A model generated the notes under the pieces. It was not told the origin of the DNA, did not search any database, and was given only the letters and a program-made list of their open reading frames with translations. Below, in pieces: positions 8,169 through 16,430 of a stretch of DNA of 64,000 nt; within the stretch, counting starts at the first letter, position 1; each line of letters starts with the position of its first letter. The stretch comes from Bradyrhizobium niftali (GTDB taxonomy: Bacteria > Pseudomonadota > Alphaproteobacteria > Rhizobiales > Xanthobacteraceae): positions 124,001-188,000 of the forward strand of contig NZ_SPQT01000010.1 in assembly GCF_004571025.1 (NCBI RefSeq), in the 5' to 3' direction. A program made the translations under genes and the position numbers.

Positions 8169-10040
8169 TCATCGCAGCACGATCACATCCTGATCCGGTT
8201 TGTCCGCATAGAGCCGCTCCACCAGCCCAGCCCGACGCTCCAGGCCGGCGCGCTGGTTGATGTAGCCTTTGTCGGTCAGCTCATTGCCGTCGATCGAGGG
8301 CGGCTCGACCATCAGCATGGCGCGCGCGATGATGCGGCTGCTGGCGCCTTCGCACTCCCTGTTGTGCGCTTCCAGACCGTGCCTGAAGCAGGCGATTACC
8401 TCGGGATGTTTCACGGCCTGCTCAAAGCTGAGATCGGGATTACCGACGAGCTGGCGGCAGGCATGCAGGTTCGGCCAGGCGAGCAGGCCGATGAAGGCGC
8501 GATCCTGCCCCGCGACCAGCGCGTCATGCACGACGGGCGTTGCGGCTGCGATGGTGTCGGTGCGGAGCGAGCCGACATGGACGAACGTGCCGGTGGTCAG
8601 CTTGAAGTCTTCGACGACGCGCCCGGCGAAGATGATGCCCTTCACCGGATCGGCGTCATCGACGAAGATGCCGGCATCGCCGATGCAGTAGAAGCCTTCC
8701 TCGTCGAACATCTTCCTGGTCAGCTCCGGCTGGCCGAAATAGCCGGGCGTGACGTTGACGCCGCGCAGGCGCAGCTCGTATTTCGAGCCGCACGGCACCA
8801 TCTTCAATTCGACGCCGGGAAACGGCAGGCCGATCAGGCCGACGCGCTCGGTGTCCCAATAGGTGCCGGTCGAGGTCGGCGCCGTCTCGGTGGAGCCCCA
8901 GCCGGTGTAGAACACGATGCGCTCGCCGGTGGTCTTCACCGCGAGGGCCTGCATGCGGTCGTAGAGATCGTCCGGCAGCCGTGCGCCGCCATAGGCCATG
9001 ATCGACAGGTTCTTGAAGAAGGAGCGGCACAGCGCATCGTCCTTCTCCATGGCAGCGGCGAGCGCGGCATAGCCGGCGGGCACGTTGGCGTAATAGGTCG
9101 GCGAGATCTCGCGCAGATTGCGCAGCGTCTCCTCGAACTGGCCCGGCATCGGCCGGCCGTCGTCGATATAGAGCGTGCCGCCATCGACCAGGATAGGATG
9201 GAACGCGGCATTACCGCCCATCGTGTGGTTCCACGGCATCCAGTCCAGCATGGTCGAGATCGGACCGCCCGGATCGCGTGGCCGCACCTGCATCATCATC
9301 GCGGCATTGGCGCACATCATCGCTTGCGTGTTGATGACGGCTTTTGGCATGCCGGTCGAACCGGAGGTGAAGAGCAGCTTGCCGACGGTGTCGGGCGTGA
9401 TCTTGGCAATCGACTCCGCGACGGCGGCGGTCACCGGCGTTGCCGCAAGCTCAGCAAAGCTGACGCTCTTGATGCCGTCGCAGGGACGCAAGACGTGGAC
9501 CACGGTGACGCCGGTAAGATCGAGCGCTTTGAGTGCCTTCTCGAAGGTCGGCCCGTCCTGCACCATCACCACGGCCGGCTTGATCAGGTCGAACAGGTAT
9601 TTCAGCTTGACGTGATCGTGGCTCATCAACGAGTAGGCCGGCGACACGGGAGCCGCCGGAACGCGCGCCTGCATCGCGGCCTGCGTCAGCAGCGCATGCT
9701 CGATCGAGTTGCCGGACAGGATCGTGACCGGGCGGCCATCGAGGCCGAGATTGAGCAGGCCTTGCGTCAGCGAATCCACGGTGCGCTTGGCGTCGCCGTA
9801 AGAGACCTTCCGCCATTCGCGGTTCGGGCCGCCGCGCTGGGCGAGCCAGACGCGCTCGGGTGCTTCCTTCGCCCATTTGGCGAGCGAGGCCGGTATGTTC
9901 CTCTCGTGAGGTTGCAGCGGAATGCGCGACTTCAGCACCACCGTGCCGTCGCCGCGGCGCTCGACGTCGATGTCGCGTGCCAGCCACTCGACCTTGCGAA
10001 AGGCGGGCTTCGTCATCACCGCCGCCGCGCTGCCACTCAT
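8169..10040 (-). CDS. Feruloyl-CoA-synthase-like acyl-CoA ligase
   Basis: 623 residues, an ANL-superfamily AMP-forming ligase of the feruloyl-CoA synthase type. ATP-binding motif [18 protein letters not shown], the A5-like GWGSTETAPTSTGTYWD, and the C-terminal GNELTDKGYINQRAGLERR, which resembles the family's end segment. It should activate a hydroxycinnamic or related acid with ATP and CoA. Start chosen at ATG 10040 with GGGAG six bases upstream; a longer frame has no similarity. A second, clearly related ligase lies at 57493. It follows a crotonase gene by 43 bases and probably shares its transcript. Confidence 0.88.
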   Translation of the reverse strand: MSGSAAAVMTKPAFRKVEWLARDIDVERRGDGTVVLKSRIPLQPHERNIPASLAKWAKEAPERVWLAQRGGPNREWRKVSYGDAKRTVDSLTQGLLNLGLDGRPVTILSGNSIEHALLTQAAMQARVPAAPVSPAYSLMSHDHVKLKYLFDLIKPAVVMVQDGPTFEKALKALDLTGVTVVHVLRPCDGIKSVSFAELAATPVTAAVAESIAKITPDTVGKLLFTSGSTGMPKAVINTQAMMCANAAMMMQVRPRDPGGPISTMLDWMPWNHTMGGNAAFHPILVDGGTLYIDDGRPMPGQFEETLRNLREISPTYYANVPAGYAALAAAMEKDDALCRSFFKNLSIMAYGGARLPDDLYDRMQALAVKTTGERIVFYTGWGSTETAPTSTGTYWDTERVGLIGLPFPGVELKMVPCGSKYELRLRGVNVTPGYFGQPELTRKMFDEEGFYCIGDAGIFVDDADPVKGIIFAGRVVEDFKLTTGTFVHVGSLRTDTIAAATPVVHDALVAGQDRAFIGLLAWPNLHACRQLVGNPDLSFEQAVKHPEVIACFRHGLEAHNRECEGASSRIIARAMLMVEPPSIDGNELTDKGYINQRAGLERRAGLVERLYADKPDQDVIVLR

Positions 10041-10083
10041 TTTGCGTCTCCCGGAATTACTGTCCTTTGCGGATCTTCGTCGT

Positions 10084-10890
10084 TCAGCGCCTGATATAGA
10101 CAGGCTTTCGCTTCTCAAGGAAGGCCCTGATGCCTTCCGAAAATTCCTCGGAGCGGCTGCACAGGACCTGGTTGCGGTCTTCCATCGCGATAACAGCTTC
10201 CAGCGATCCGGCATCGACGCTCATGTTGAGGCACTCTTTCGAGAGGCGCAGACCTACCGGCGAGGCCGTGATCATCGCATCGATGTAAGGCTCGGCCGCG
10301 TCATCGAGCTTGTCTTCGTCGACGACCTCGGAGACGAGACCGACCGCTAGCGCCCGCTCGGCGCCGATGAAACGCCCCGTGAGGATCAGCTCGGAGGCGA
10401 CGGAGACACCGACGAGGCGCGGCAGAAAATAGCTGGTGCCGATATCGCAGCCGCCAAGGCCGAGCTTGATGAAGGCGCAGTTCATCCGCGCCGACTTCGT
10501 CGCGATGCGGATGTCGGCCGCAAGCGCCAGCGCAAAGCCGCCGCCGGCCGCCGCGCCCTGCACCAGCGCCAGGATCGGTTGCGGACAGCGCCGCATCAGC
10601 ATCACGATGTCGGCGATGCGCCGCTGCGAGTCCAGGGATTCGGTGACGCCGGGCGGCTCCTGCTGCCCGGCCCGGCGCGCCATCGCGGCCTTGAGATCGA
10701 GGCCCGCGCAAAAATTCTTGCCGGCGCCCTTCAGCACCACCACGCGCGTCTCGCGGTTGCGCTGCAGCCCCTGGAAATAGGTGTTGAGCGCATCGATCAG
10801 CGCGGGATCGAGCGCGTTGAGGCTGTCGGGACGATTGAGCGTCACCCGGTCGACGCCGTCGTCATGCTCGATCAGCAGCGGTTGGGACAT
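10084..10890 (-). CDS. Crotonase-fold protein lacking both catalytic glutamates
   Basis: 268 residues of the crotonase superfamily: oxyanion-hole segments GKNFCAGLDLKAA and GAAAGGGFALALAADIRIA, then CAFIKLGLGGCDIGTSYFLP. In enoyl-CoA hydratases the two acid residues sit in GGGxE and PE, 20 residues apart. Here those positions are Ala120 and Phe140. An Asp (149) remains in GGCDIG, reminiscent of dienoyl-CoA isomerases, though their other acids are absent too. Automatic annotation as enoyl-CoA hydratase is therefore doubtful; isomerase, lyase or thioesterase-like activity is possible. Upstream GGAAG gives the ATG at 10890. It lies between SDR and ligase genes. Confidence 0.88.
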   Translation of the reverse strand: MSQPLLIEHDDGVDRVTLNRPDSLNALDPALIDALNTYFQGLQRNRETRVVVLKGAGKNFCAGLDLKAAMARRAGQQEPPGVTESLDSQRRIADIVMLMRRCPQPILALVQGAAAGGGFALALAADIRIATKSARMNCAFIKLGLGGCDIGTSYFLPRLVGVSVASELILTGRFIGAERALAVGLVSEVVDEDKLDDAAEPYIDAMITASPVGLRLSKECLNMSVDAGSLEAVIAMEDRNQVLCSRSEEFSEGIRAFLEKRKPVYIRR

Positions 10891-10930
10891 GCGCGACTTC
10901 CTTCATCCGCAACAATGGTGCCGATTGGTG

Positions 10931-11077
10931 CGCCCTCTCCCCTTGTGGGAGAGGGCATGTACGTCGCTCGCCGCGCATTCACTCGGGTGAGGGGTCTGCC
11001 TCCACAGGTGAGATCGCGGAGAGAACCCATCATCCGGCGCGCTGCGCGCGCCACCTTCTCCCACAGGGGGAGAAGGG
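10931..11077. repeat. Palindromic intergenic repeat, family R4 (copy 1)
   Basis: CCCTCTCCCCTTGTGGGAGA with its partner CACCTTCTCCCACAGGGGGA at the far end, and CTCGGGTGAGGGG in between. Fills the gap between the SDR and crotonase genes of the same strand. Confidence 0.7.
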
Positions 11078-11086
11078 AAGAGAGCT

Positions 11087-11845
11087 TTACCGCGGCGCCA
11101 TGCGGATGGCGCCGTCGAGGCGGATGGTCTCGCCGTTCAGCATCGGGTTCTCGACGATGTGCACCGCGAGCATGCCGTATTCGTTGGCGTCGCCGAGCCG
11201 CGCGGGATGCGGCACCTGGGCGCCAAGGCTCTTGCGGGCCTCTTCGTTCAGGCCCATCAGCAGCGGCGTCAGGAACAGGCCGGGCGCGATGGTGTTGACG
11301 CGGATCTTCTGGCTCGCGAAGTCGCGCGCGGCCGGCAGCGTGAGGCCGACGACGCCACCCTTCGACGCCGCATAGGCGATCTGGCCGATCTGGCCTTCAT
11401 AGGCCGCCACCGACGCGGTGTTGATGATGACACCGCGCTCCTCGCCAATCGGCTCGACGGTGACCAGGCGCTCCGCGAACAGCCGCAGGCAGTTGAAGGT
11501 GCCGATCAGGTTGACGTTGATGATGCGCGCGAACTTCTCCAGCGGATAGACGCCGTCGCGGCCGACGATGCGCTGCGAGCCGCCGATGCCGGCGCAGTTC
11601 ATCAACACGCGAGCGACGCCATGCGCGGCTTCCGCCTTGGCGATCGCCGCCTTGATCTGCTCCTCGCTGGTGACGTCGGCATGCAGCGCGACGCCCTTCA
11701 CTTCGGCCGCGACCTTCTCGGCGTTTTCCTTGCTCTGGTCGATCACGCCGATCCTGGCGCCCTTGGCGGCCATGGCGCGGGCGGTCGCGGCACCAAGGCC
11801 CGAACCACCGCCGGTGATGAGAACGGCTACGTCTTTCAACTGCAT
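11087..11845 (-). CDS. SDR-family 3-hydroxyacyl-CoA dehydrogenase
   Basis: 252 residues, a classical short-chain dehydrogenase close to the type II 3-hydroxyacyl-CoA dehydrogenase (HSD17B10-like) group: cofactor motif [21 protein letters not shown], active-site Ser in [11 protein letters not shown], and YAASKGG. It should oxidise a 3-hydroxyacyl-CoA to the 3-ketoacyl-CoA with NAD, the step before the thiolase encoded divergently at 12728. A paralogue with the same layout is at 59402, in the other ligase cluster. It is 66 bases from the TetR gene and probably the second gene of that transcript. Confidence 0.92.
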   Translation of the reverse strand: MQLKDVAVLITGGGSGLGAATARAMAAKGARIGVIDQSKENAEKVAAEVKGVALHADVTSEEQIKAAIAKAEAAHGVARVLMNCAGIGGSQRIVGRDGVYPLEKFARIINVNLIGTFNCLRLFAERLVTVEPIGEERGVIINTASVAAYEGQIGQIAYAASKGGVVGLTLPAARDFASQKIRVNTIAPGLFLTPLLMGLNEEARKSLGAQVPHPARLGDANEYGMLAVHIVENPMLNGETIRLDGAIRMAPR

Positions 11846-11911
11846 CGCTTGTACCTTTCCTCTACCTTTTCCTTGGGCGTTTCTTCTCTGGACTTGAAGA
11901 GTTCGGCCGGA

Positions 11912-12571
11912 TCATCCGGCCGCGGCAGCTTCCTCGACGTTGGTGAGGATGCCGCCGCAGATCAGCGTTTCCATGTGCTTGATGTATTGCCGGCAGACTT
12001 CGTCGGTGACCGGGCCGACGCCGGTCGCGCGGGACATCGCGTGCCGGCCGAAGAACAGATGATCGCAGGCCCCGATCAGGCTGGTGTAGAACAGCACCGG
12101 ATCGGTCTGGCGGAATTCGCCGCTGCTGACGCCTTCGGCGAGCAGGCGGCGATGAAAATCCAGCAGCGGCGCGACGAAGAATTTCGAGACTTCGTCGGCA
12201 GAACCCGCATTGGTTTCGTGCAGGAGATAGTGGATCAGCCGGTTCATATAGGGGAACCGGTGATAGGCCCGGATGATGCCGCCAATATGCAGCTTCAGCT
12301 TCGCGGTCGGCGTGATCGGCTGGGCCAGCAGATATTCGAGGTTGGAGAGCTCCGTCCCCGCGTCGCGCTCGAGCAGCGCCAACAGCAGGCCGTCCTTGTT
12401 GCCGAAGTGATATTTGACCAGCGCGGCGTTGGCGCCCGACTTCTGGGCGATGTCGGAGAGCGAAATCTCGATCGAGGAACGTTCGATCATCAGCTCACTT
12501 GCGGCCACGAGCAATTTCTCTGCCGTGGAATTCTTTCCGCTGGGGAGCTTGGTCGGTACGCTGGTAGCCAC
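11912..12571 (-). CDS. TetR-family transcriptional regulator
   Basis: 219 residues. The helix-turn-helix is at about 20-65 (AEKLLVAASELMIERSSIEI, then SDIAQKSGANAALVKYHFGNK), followed by a ligand domain typical of acyl-CoA-sensing TetR regulators. Start set at a GTG (12571) with AGGGA five to six bases upstream; the frame continues open far upstream only as antisense of the thiolase gene. Placed first in the minus-strand degradation cluster and divergent from the thiolase, it is the obvious repressor of both, with an acyl-CoA intermediate as likely inducer. Confidence 0.9.
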   Translation of the reverse strand: MATSVPTKLPSGKNSTAEKLLVAASELMIERSSIEISLSDIAQKSGANAALVKYHFGNKDGLLLALLERDAGTELSNLEYLLAQPITPTAKLKLHIGGIIRAYHRFPYMNRLIHYLLHETNAGSADEVSKFFVAPLLDFHRRLLAEGVSSGEFRQTDPVLFYTSLIGACDHLFFGRHAMSRATGVGPVTDEVCRQYIKHMETLICGGILTNVEEAAAAG

Positions 12572-12638
12572 GGAGTTCCCTGTTCTCGCCGCTTGAAGCG
12601 GGGCGCAGATAAGCCCAAGCAGCGCCTCATCACAAGAG

Positions 12639-12658
12639 TTAATTGATCGATTGACTAA
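12639..12658. promoter_or_regulatory. Candidate TetR operator
   Basis: TTAATTGATCGATTGACTAA, an imperfect dyad (7 of 10 pairs match) in the 156-bp space between tetR and the thiolase gene. Similar TTGACTAA-type dyads are known for fatty-acid TetR regulators. AT-rich against a GC-rich background. Binding is inferred. Confidence 0.45.
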
Positions 12659-12727
12659 ATGATGTCGCGCCCTTTTAATCCGCCCCCGACAACCAACCCG
12701 ATCCAGAAAATTCAGGGAGAAACCGAA

Positions 12728-13900
12728 ATGGCCGAGGCTTACATCGTCGCCGCTGCGCGTACCGCCGGCGGGCGCAAGGGGGGCCGCCTCGCCGGCTGGC
12801 ATCCGGCCGATCTCGCCGCCAAGGTGCTGGACGAGCTGATCGATCGCACCAAGGTCGATCCGGCCTTGGTCGAGGACGTGATCATGGGCTGCGTGATGCA
12901 GGTCGGCGAACAATCCAACAACGTCGCGCGCAATGCGATCATGGCCTCGAAGCTGCCGGAAAGCGTGCCGGGCACCTCGATCGACCGCCAGTGCGGCTCC
13001 TCGCAGCAGGCGTTGCACTTCGCCGCGCAAGCCGTGATGTCCGGCGCGATGGACGTCGTGATCGCCGCCGGCGTGGAGTCGATGACGCGCGTGCCGATGG
13101 GCCTGTCCTCGCAGCTTCCGGCCAAGAACGGCTTTGGCAATTACAAGAGCCCGGGCATCGAGGCGAAGTACCCCAACATCGTGTTCAGCCAGTTCACCGG
13201 CGCGGAGATGATGGCCGAGAAGTACGGCCTCTCCAAGGATGAGCTCGACGAATATTCCTACAACAGCCATCAGCGCGCGATCGCGGCGACGCAAGCCGGT
13301 CACTTCAAGAAGGAGATCGTCCCGCTCGAGATCACCCGCGCCGACGGCAGCAAGGATACCCACCACATCGACGAGGGCATCCGCTTCGACGCCACGCTCG
13401 ACGGCATCAAGGGCGTCAAGCTGATCGCCGAGAACGGCAAGCTCAGCGCGGCCAGCGCCAGCCAGATCTGCGACGGCGCTTCCGGCGTCATGGTGGTGAA
13501 CGAGCGCGGGTTGAAGCAGCTCGGCGTCAAGCCGCTCGCACGCGTCCATCACATGACCATGATGGGCGGCGATCCCGTGATCATGCTGGACGCGCCGCTG
13601 CACGCCACCAGGCGCGCGCTGGAGAAGGCCGGCATGACGATCGGCGACATCGACCTGTTCGAGGTCAACGAGGCCTTCGCCTCGGTGCCGACCGCCTGGC
13701 TCAAGACCACCGGCGCCGATCCGGAGCGGCTCAACGTCAATGGCGGCGCCATCGCGCTCGGCCATCCGCTCGGCGGCTCCGGCACCAAGCTGATGACGAC
13801 GCTGGTCCACGCGCTGCACCAGCGTGGCAAGCGTTATGGCCTGCAGACCATGTGCGAAGGCGGCGGCATGGCGAATGTGACGATCGTGGAGCGGCTGTAA
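12728..13900 (+). CDS. Thiolase (acetyl-CoA C-acyltransferase)
   Basis: 390 residues. Nucleophile Cys89 in TSIDRQCGSSQQALHFAA, then EVNEAFA, GGAIALGHPLGGSG (His), and the terminal second cysteine in MCEGGGMANV: all thiolase catalytic elements are present. It should cleave a 3-ketoacyl-CoA with CoA. Start at ATG 12728 with CAGGGAGA upstream; an ATG 69 bases earlier has no leader. Divergent from tetR and the SDR, so it completes the beta-oxidation set for the module (dehydrogenases, SDR, thiolase). Confidence 0.95.
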   Translation: MAEAYIVAAARTAGGRKGGRLAGWHPADLAAKVLDELIDRTKVDPALVEDVIMGCVMQVGEQSNNVARNAIMASKLPESVPGTSIDRQCGSSQQALHFAAQAVMSGAMDVVIAAGVESMTRVPMGLSSQLPAKNGFGNYKSPGIEAKYPNIVFSQFTGAEMMAEKYGLSKDELDEYSYNSHQRAIAATQAGHFKKEIVPLEITRADGSKDTHHIDEGIRFDATLDGIKGVKLIAENGKLSAASASQICDGASGVMVVNERGLKQLGVKPLARVHHMTMMGGDPVIMLDAPLHATRRALEKAGMTIGDIDLFEVNEAFASVPTAWLKTTGADPERLNVNGGAIALGHPLGGSGTKLMTTLVHALHQRGKRYGLQTMCEGGGMANVTIVERL

Positions 13901-13921
13901 GCTGTCTTCCACACAGATGGT

Positions 13922-14063
13922 GTCGTCCCGGACAAGCGCGCCTCAAGCGCGCGCCGATCCGGGACCCATAACCCCAGGAGTCTGTGGTTATGCCGCGCTG
14001 GAGCTCCATCTCGTTTCAAAAGTCGAGGCCTGTGGTTATGGATCCCGGCCTTCCCGGGATGAC
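13922..14063. repeat. Palindromic intergenic repeat, family R3 (copy 2)
   Basis: Starts GTCGTCCCGGACAAGCGCGC and ends TTCCCGGGATGAC; inner arms GGGACCCATAACC and GGTTATGGATCCC pair. Occupies nearly all of the gap between thiolase and acyl-CoA synthetase genes. Confidence 0.75.
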
Positions 14064-14089
14064 ACCTTTTTTGTTGCGAGACCTTCCCG

Positions 14090-15634
14090 ATGACTCACCC
14101 CTCAATCCACGCGCGCACGAATCCCGACAAGATCGCCTACCAGATGGCCGGCACCGGCAAGGCGATCACCTATCGCGAGCTCGACGAGCTCTCGAACCAG
14201 GGCGCACACCTGTTCCGCTCGCTCGGCCTGAAGGCCGGCGACCACATCGCGCTGTTGATGGAGAACCGGCTCGCCTTCATGGAGATCTGCTGGGCCGCGC
14301 AGCGCAGCGGGCTCTATTACACCGCGATCAGCCGCTATCTGAAGCAGGATGAGATCGACTACATCATCGCCGATTGCGGCGCCAAGGTCGTGATCACCAC
14401 GCCGAAATGCGCCGACCAGATCAAGGCCCTGATCAAGGGCACGCCAGGCGAGCCGATCTTCTACATGATGGACGAGCCGCTGTCCGGATTCCGTTCCTAC
14501 GACAAGGAAGCCGCAGCGCAGCCAACGACGCCGATCGCCGACGAGGTCGCCGGCTACGACATGCTGTATTCGTCGGGCACCACCGGCCGACCCAAGGGCA
14601 TCAAGAAGGCGTTCGAGGGCAACAGGATCGACGTGCCGAACGCCTTCCTGCGCGTGCTCTGCGCCGACATGTGCGGCATGAATGCGGAGAGCACGTATCT
14701 CTCGCCGGCGCCGCTCTATCACGCGGCGCCCCTGCGCTTCAACATGATGGCGATCGTGCTCGGCGGCACTTCCATCATCATGGAGCGTTTTGACGCCGAA
14801 GAGTTCTTGGAGCTGGTCGAGAAGTACAAGATCACGCAGTCGCAGCTCGTGCCGACCATGTTCGTGCGCATGCTGAAGCTGCCGGACGAGGTCCGCACGA
14901 AGTACAACGTCTCGACGCTCAAGGGCGCCATCCACGCCGCCGCCCCCTGCCCGGTCGACGTCAAAGCAGCAATGATCGAATGGTGGGGACCGATCCTGAT
15001 CGAGTACTACGCCGGCTCCGAAGGTAACGGCGTCACCGTGTGCAATTCGAAAGAATGGCTGGAGCATCGCGGCAGCGTCGGCCGCGCCGTGGTCGGCAAG
15101 ATCAAGATTCTCGACGAGAACGACGAGGAGCAGTCGCTAGGTGAGATCGGCACGGTCTATTTCGCCGACGCGCCTGCGTTCACCTATCACAATGATCCCG
15201 AGAAGACCAAGAAGGCCTACAACGCCAAGGGCTGGTCGACGCTCGGCGATGTCGGCTATCTCGACAAGGGCGGCTTTCTCTATCTCACCGATCGCAAGTC
15301 CTACATGATCATCTCGGGCGGGGTGAACATCTACCCGCAGGAGACCGAGGACGTGCTCATCACCCACCCCGATGTCGCCGACGTCGCCGTGTTCGGCGTG
15401 CCGAACGAGGAGATGGGCGAGGAGGTGAAGGCGGTGGTGCAGCCGCACGACATGACGCGTGCGGGCAAGGCGCTGGAGGCCGACCTGATCGCCTACTGCA
15501 AGGGCCGCCTCTCCGCGATCAAGTGCCCGCGCTCGATCGATTTCGAGGCCGAGCTGCCGCGCACGCCGACCGGCAAGCTGGTGAAGCGTCACCTGCGCGA
15601 CAGATATTGGCCGAAGGTAGCGGCGAAGATTTAA
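14090..15634 (+). CDS. Acyl-CoA synthetase (AMP-forming)
   Basis: 514 residues, ANL superfamily. P-loop-like motif MLYSSGTTGRPKGIKKAFEG, the A5 motif IEYYAGSEGNGVTVCNS, the A7/A8 segment GDVGYLDKGGFLYLTDRKSY, and the C-terminal catalytic Lys in RTPTGKLVKRHLRD. Resembles medium/long-chain fatty acid or FadD13-like ligases rather than the feruloyl-CoA type. Same strand as the thiolase but separated by a repeat. It probably activates the same or a related acid; chain length cannot be judged from sequence. Confidence 0.9.
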   Translation: MTHPSIHARTNPDKIAYQMAGTGKAITYRELDELSNQGAHLFRSLGLKAGDHIALLMENRLAFMEICWAAQRSGLYYTAISRYLKQDEIDYIIADCGAKVVITTPKCADQIKALIKGTPGEPIFYMMDEPLSGFRSYDKEAAAQPTTPIADEVAGYDMLYSSGTTGRPKGIKKAFEGNRIDVPNAFLRVLCADMCGMNAESTYLSPAPLYHAAPLRFNMMAIVLGGTSIIMERFDAEEFLELVEKYKITQSQLVPTMFVRMLKLPDEVRTKYNVSTLKGAIHAAAPCPVDVKAAMIEWWGPILIEYYAGSEGNGVTVCNSKEWLEHRGSVGRAVVGKIKILDENDEEQSLGEIGTVYFADAPAFTYHNDPEKTKKAYNAKGWSTLGDVGYLDKGGFLYLTDRKSYMIISGGVNIYPQETEDVLITHPDVADVAVFGVPNEEMGEEVKAVVQPHDMTRAGKALEADLIAYCKGRLSAIKCPRSIDFEAELPRTPTGKLVKRHLRDRYWPKVAAKI

Positions 15635-15642
15635 GGCGCTTC

Positions 15643-15731
15643 GTAGGGTGGATTAGCGAAGCGTAATCCACCTCTTCTGTTTCCGCAGAGACAAACAGTG
15701 GTGGGTTACGCCTTCGGCTAACCCACCCTAC
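15643..15731. repeat. Four-fold palindromic intergenic repeat, family R1 (copy 2)
   Basis: Begins GTAGGGTGGATTAGC and ends GGCTAACCCACCCTAC, with inner arms GCGTAATCCACC and GGTGGGTTACGC. Same architecture as 4025-4112 with compensating differences in the loops. Lies between convergent genes (acyl-CoA synthetase and ogt), where it may end transcription from both sides. Confidence 0.85.
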
Positions 15732-15750
15732 GATTTCGGCGCAAGCATCC

Positions 15751-16293
15751 TCAATCGAACAGACTCGGCGTGTGGTTCACCAGCGCGCCTTCGATCTCGA
15801 GCATCTTCAGCTTCGTCACCACGCCGCCATTGGCCGAGAAGCCGCCGGGCTTGTTGCCGGCCGCCAGCACCCGATGGCAGGGCACGACGATCGGACACGG
15901 GTTGCGGCCCAGCGCCTGGCCGACGTCGCGCGACAGCTCGACACCGCCAAGCTGCTTGGCGATGTCGCCATAGGTGATGGTCTTGCCGGGCGGGATGGTA
16001 CGGGCGATCTCGTAGACGCCGCGGTTGAAGTCGGGCACGCCGTCGAGATCGAGCGGGATGTCGGTGAGGTCATCCGGCTCGCCGGCGAGCAGCTTGACGA
16101 TGCGATCAATCGCCTGCTGCACCTCCGAAGTCGGTTCCGCCTCGCTGGCATCGGCATGGCGCTGGCTGATGCGGGTGCGGATCTTCTGCTCGCCGCCCAT
16201 CGGCAGCTGCGTGCCGTTGATGCCGCGCGGGCCCCAGGCGATGGCGCAGAGGCCGATCCGGGTGTCGAACAGGGCAAAATGCTGGTCGGTCAT
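15751..16293 (-). CDS. ogt: Methylated-DNA-protein-cysteine methyltransferase
   Basis: 180 residues. The suicide-cysteine motif IVVPCHRVLAAG is present, preceded by PPGKTITYGDIAKQLG (the winged-helix DNA-binding segment) and followed by GGFSANGGVVTKLKMLEIEG. It removes alkyl groups from O6 of guanine in DNA, transferring them irreversibly to its own Cys. The N-terminal part lacks Ada regulatory cysteines, so this is the stand-alone repair enzyme. Start taken at ATG 16293; an upstream in-frame start adds 13 residues without similarity. No pathway link to its neighbours. Confidence 0.94.
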   Translation of the reverse strand: MTDQHFALFDTRIGLCAIAWGPRGINGTQLPMGGEQKIRTRISQRHADASEAEPTSEVQQAIDRIVKLLAGEPDDLTDIPLDLDGVPDFNRGVYEIARTIPPGKTITYGDIAKQLGGVELSRDVGQALGRNPCPIVVPCHRVLAAGNKPGGFSANGGVVTKLKMLEIEGALVNHTPSLFD

Positions 16294-16430
16294 GGCTTGG
16301 TTCCTGGCTGCGTCCTTGTCGCATGCCCCCAATGTGATCTCTGGCCAAATCTAGGCTTGGAAATAGTTGCGATCCACCCGGTTTCCGGGAATCTTGCACA
16401 GGAGTTCCGCCCCTCTATCGCGAGCCCAGA

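Noticed and set aside
8169-10040. Long-chain fatty acyl-CoA ligase
   Set aside because: The C-terminal TDKGYINQR segment and overall resemblance to the ligase at 57493 fit the feruloyl-CoA synthase type better.
5134-10094. Several plus-strand open frames of 400-576 codons opposite the acyl-CoA dehydrogenase and ligase genes
   Set aside because: They are Arg/Ala/Gly-rich shadows typical of high-GC DNA and show no domain motifs, while the minus strand encodes clear enzymes.
12572-13912. Open frame extending the TetR gene far upstream on the minus strand
   Set aside because: It is the antisense of the thiolase gene; family similarity and a leader begin only at the GTG at 12571.
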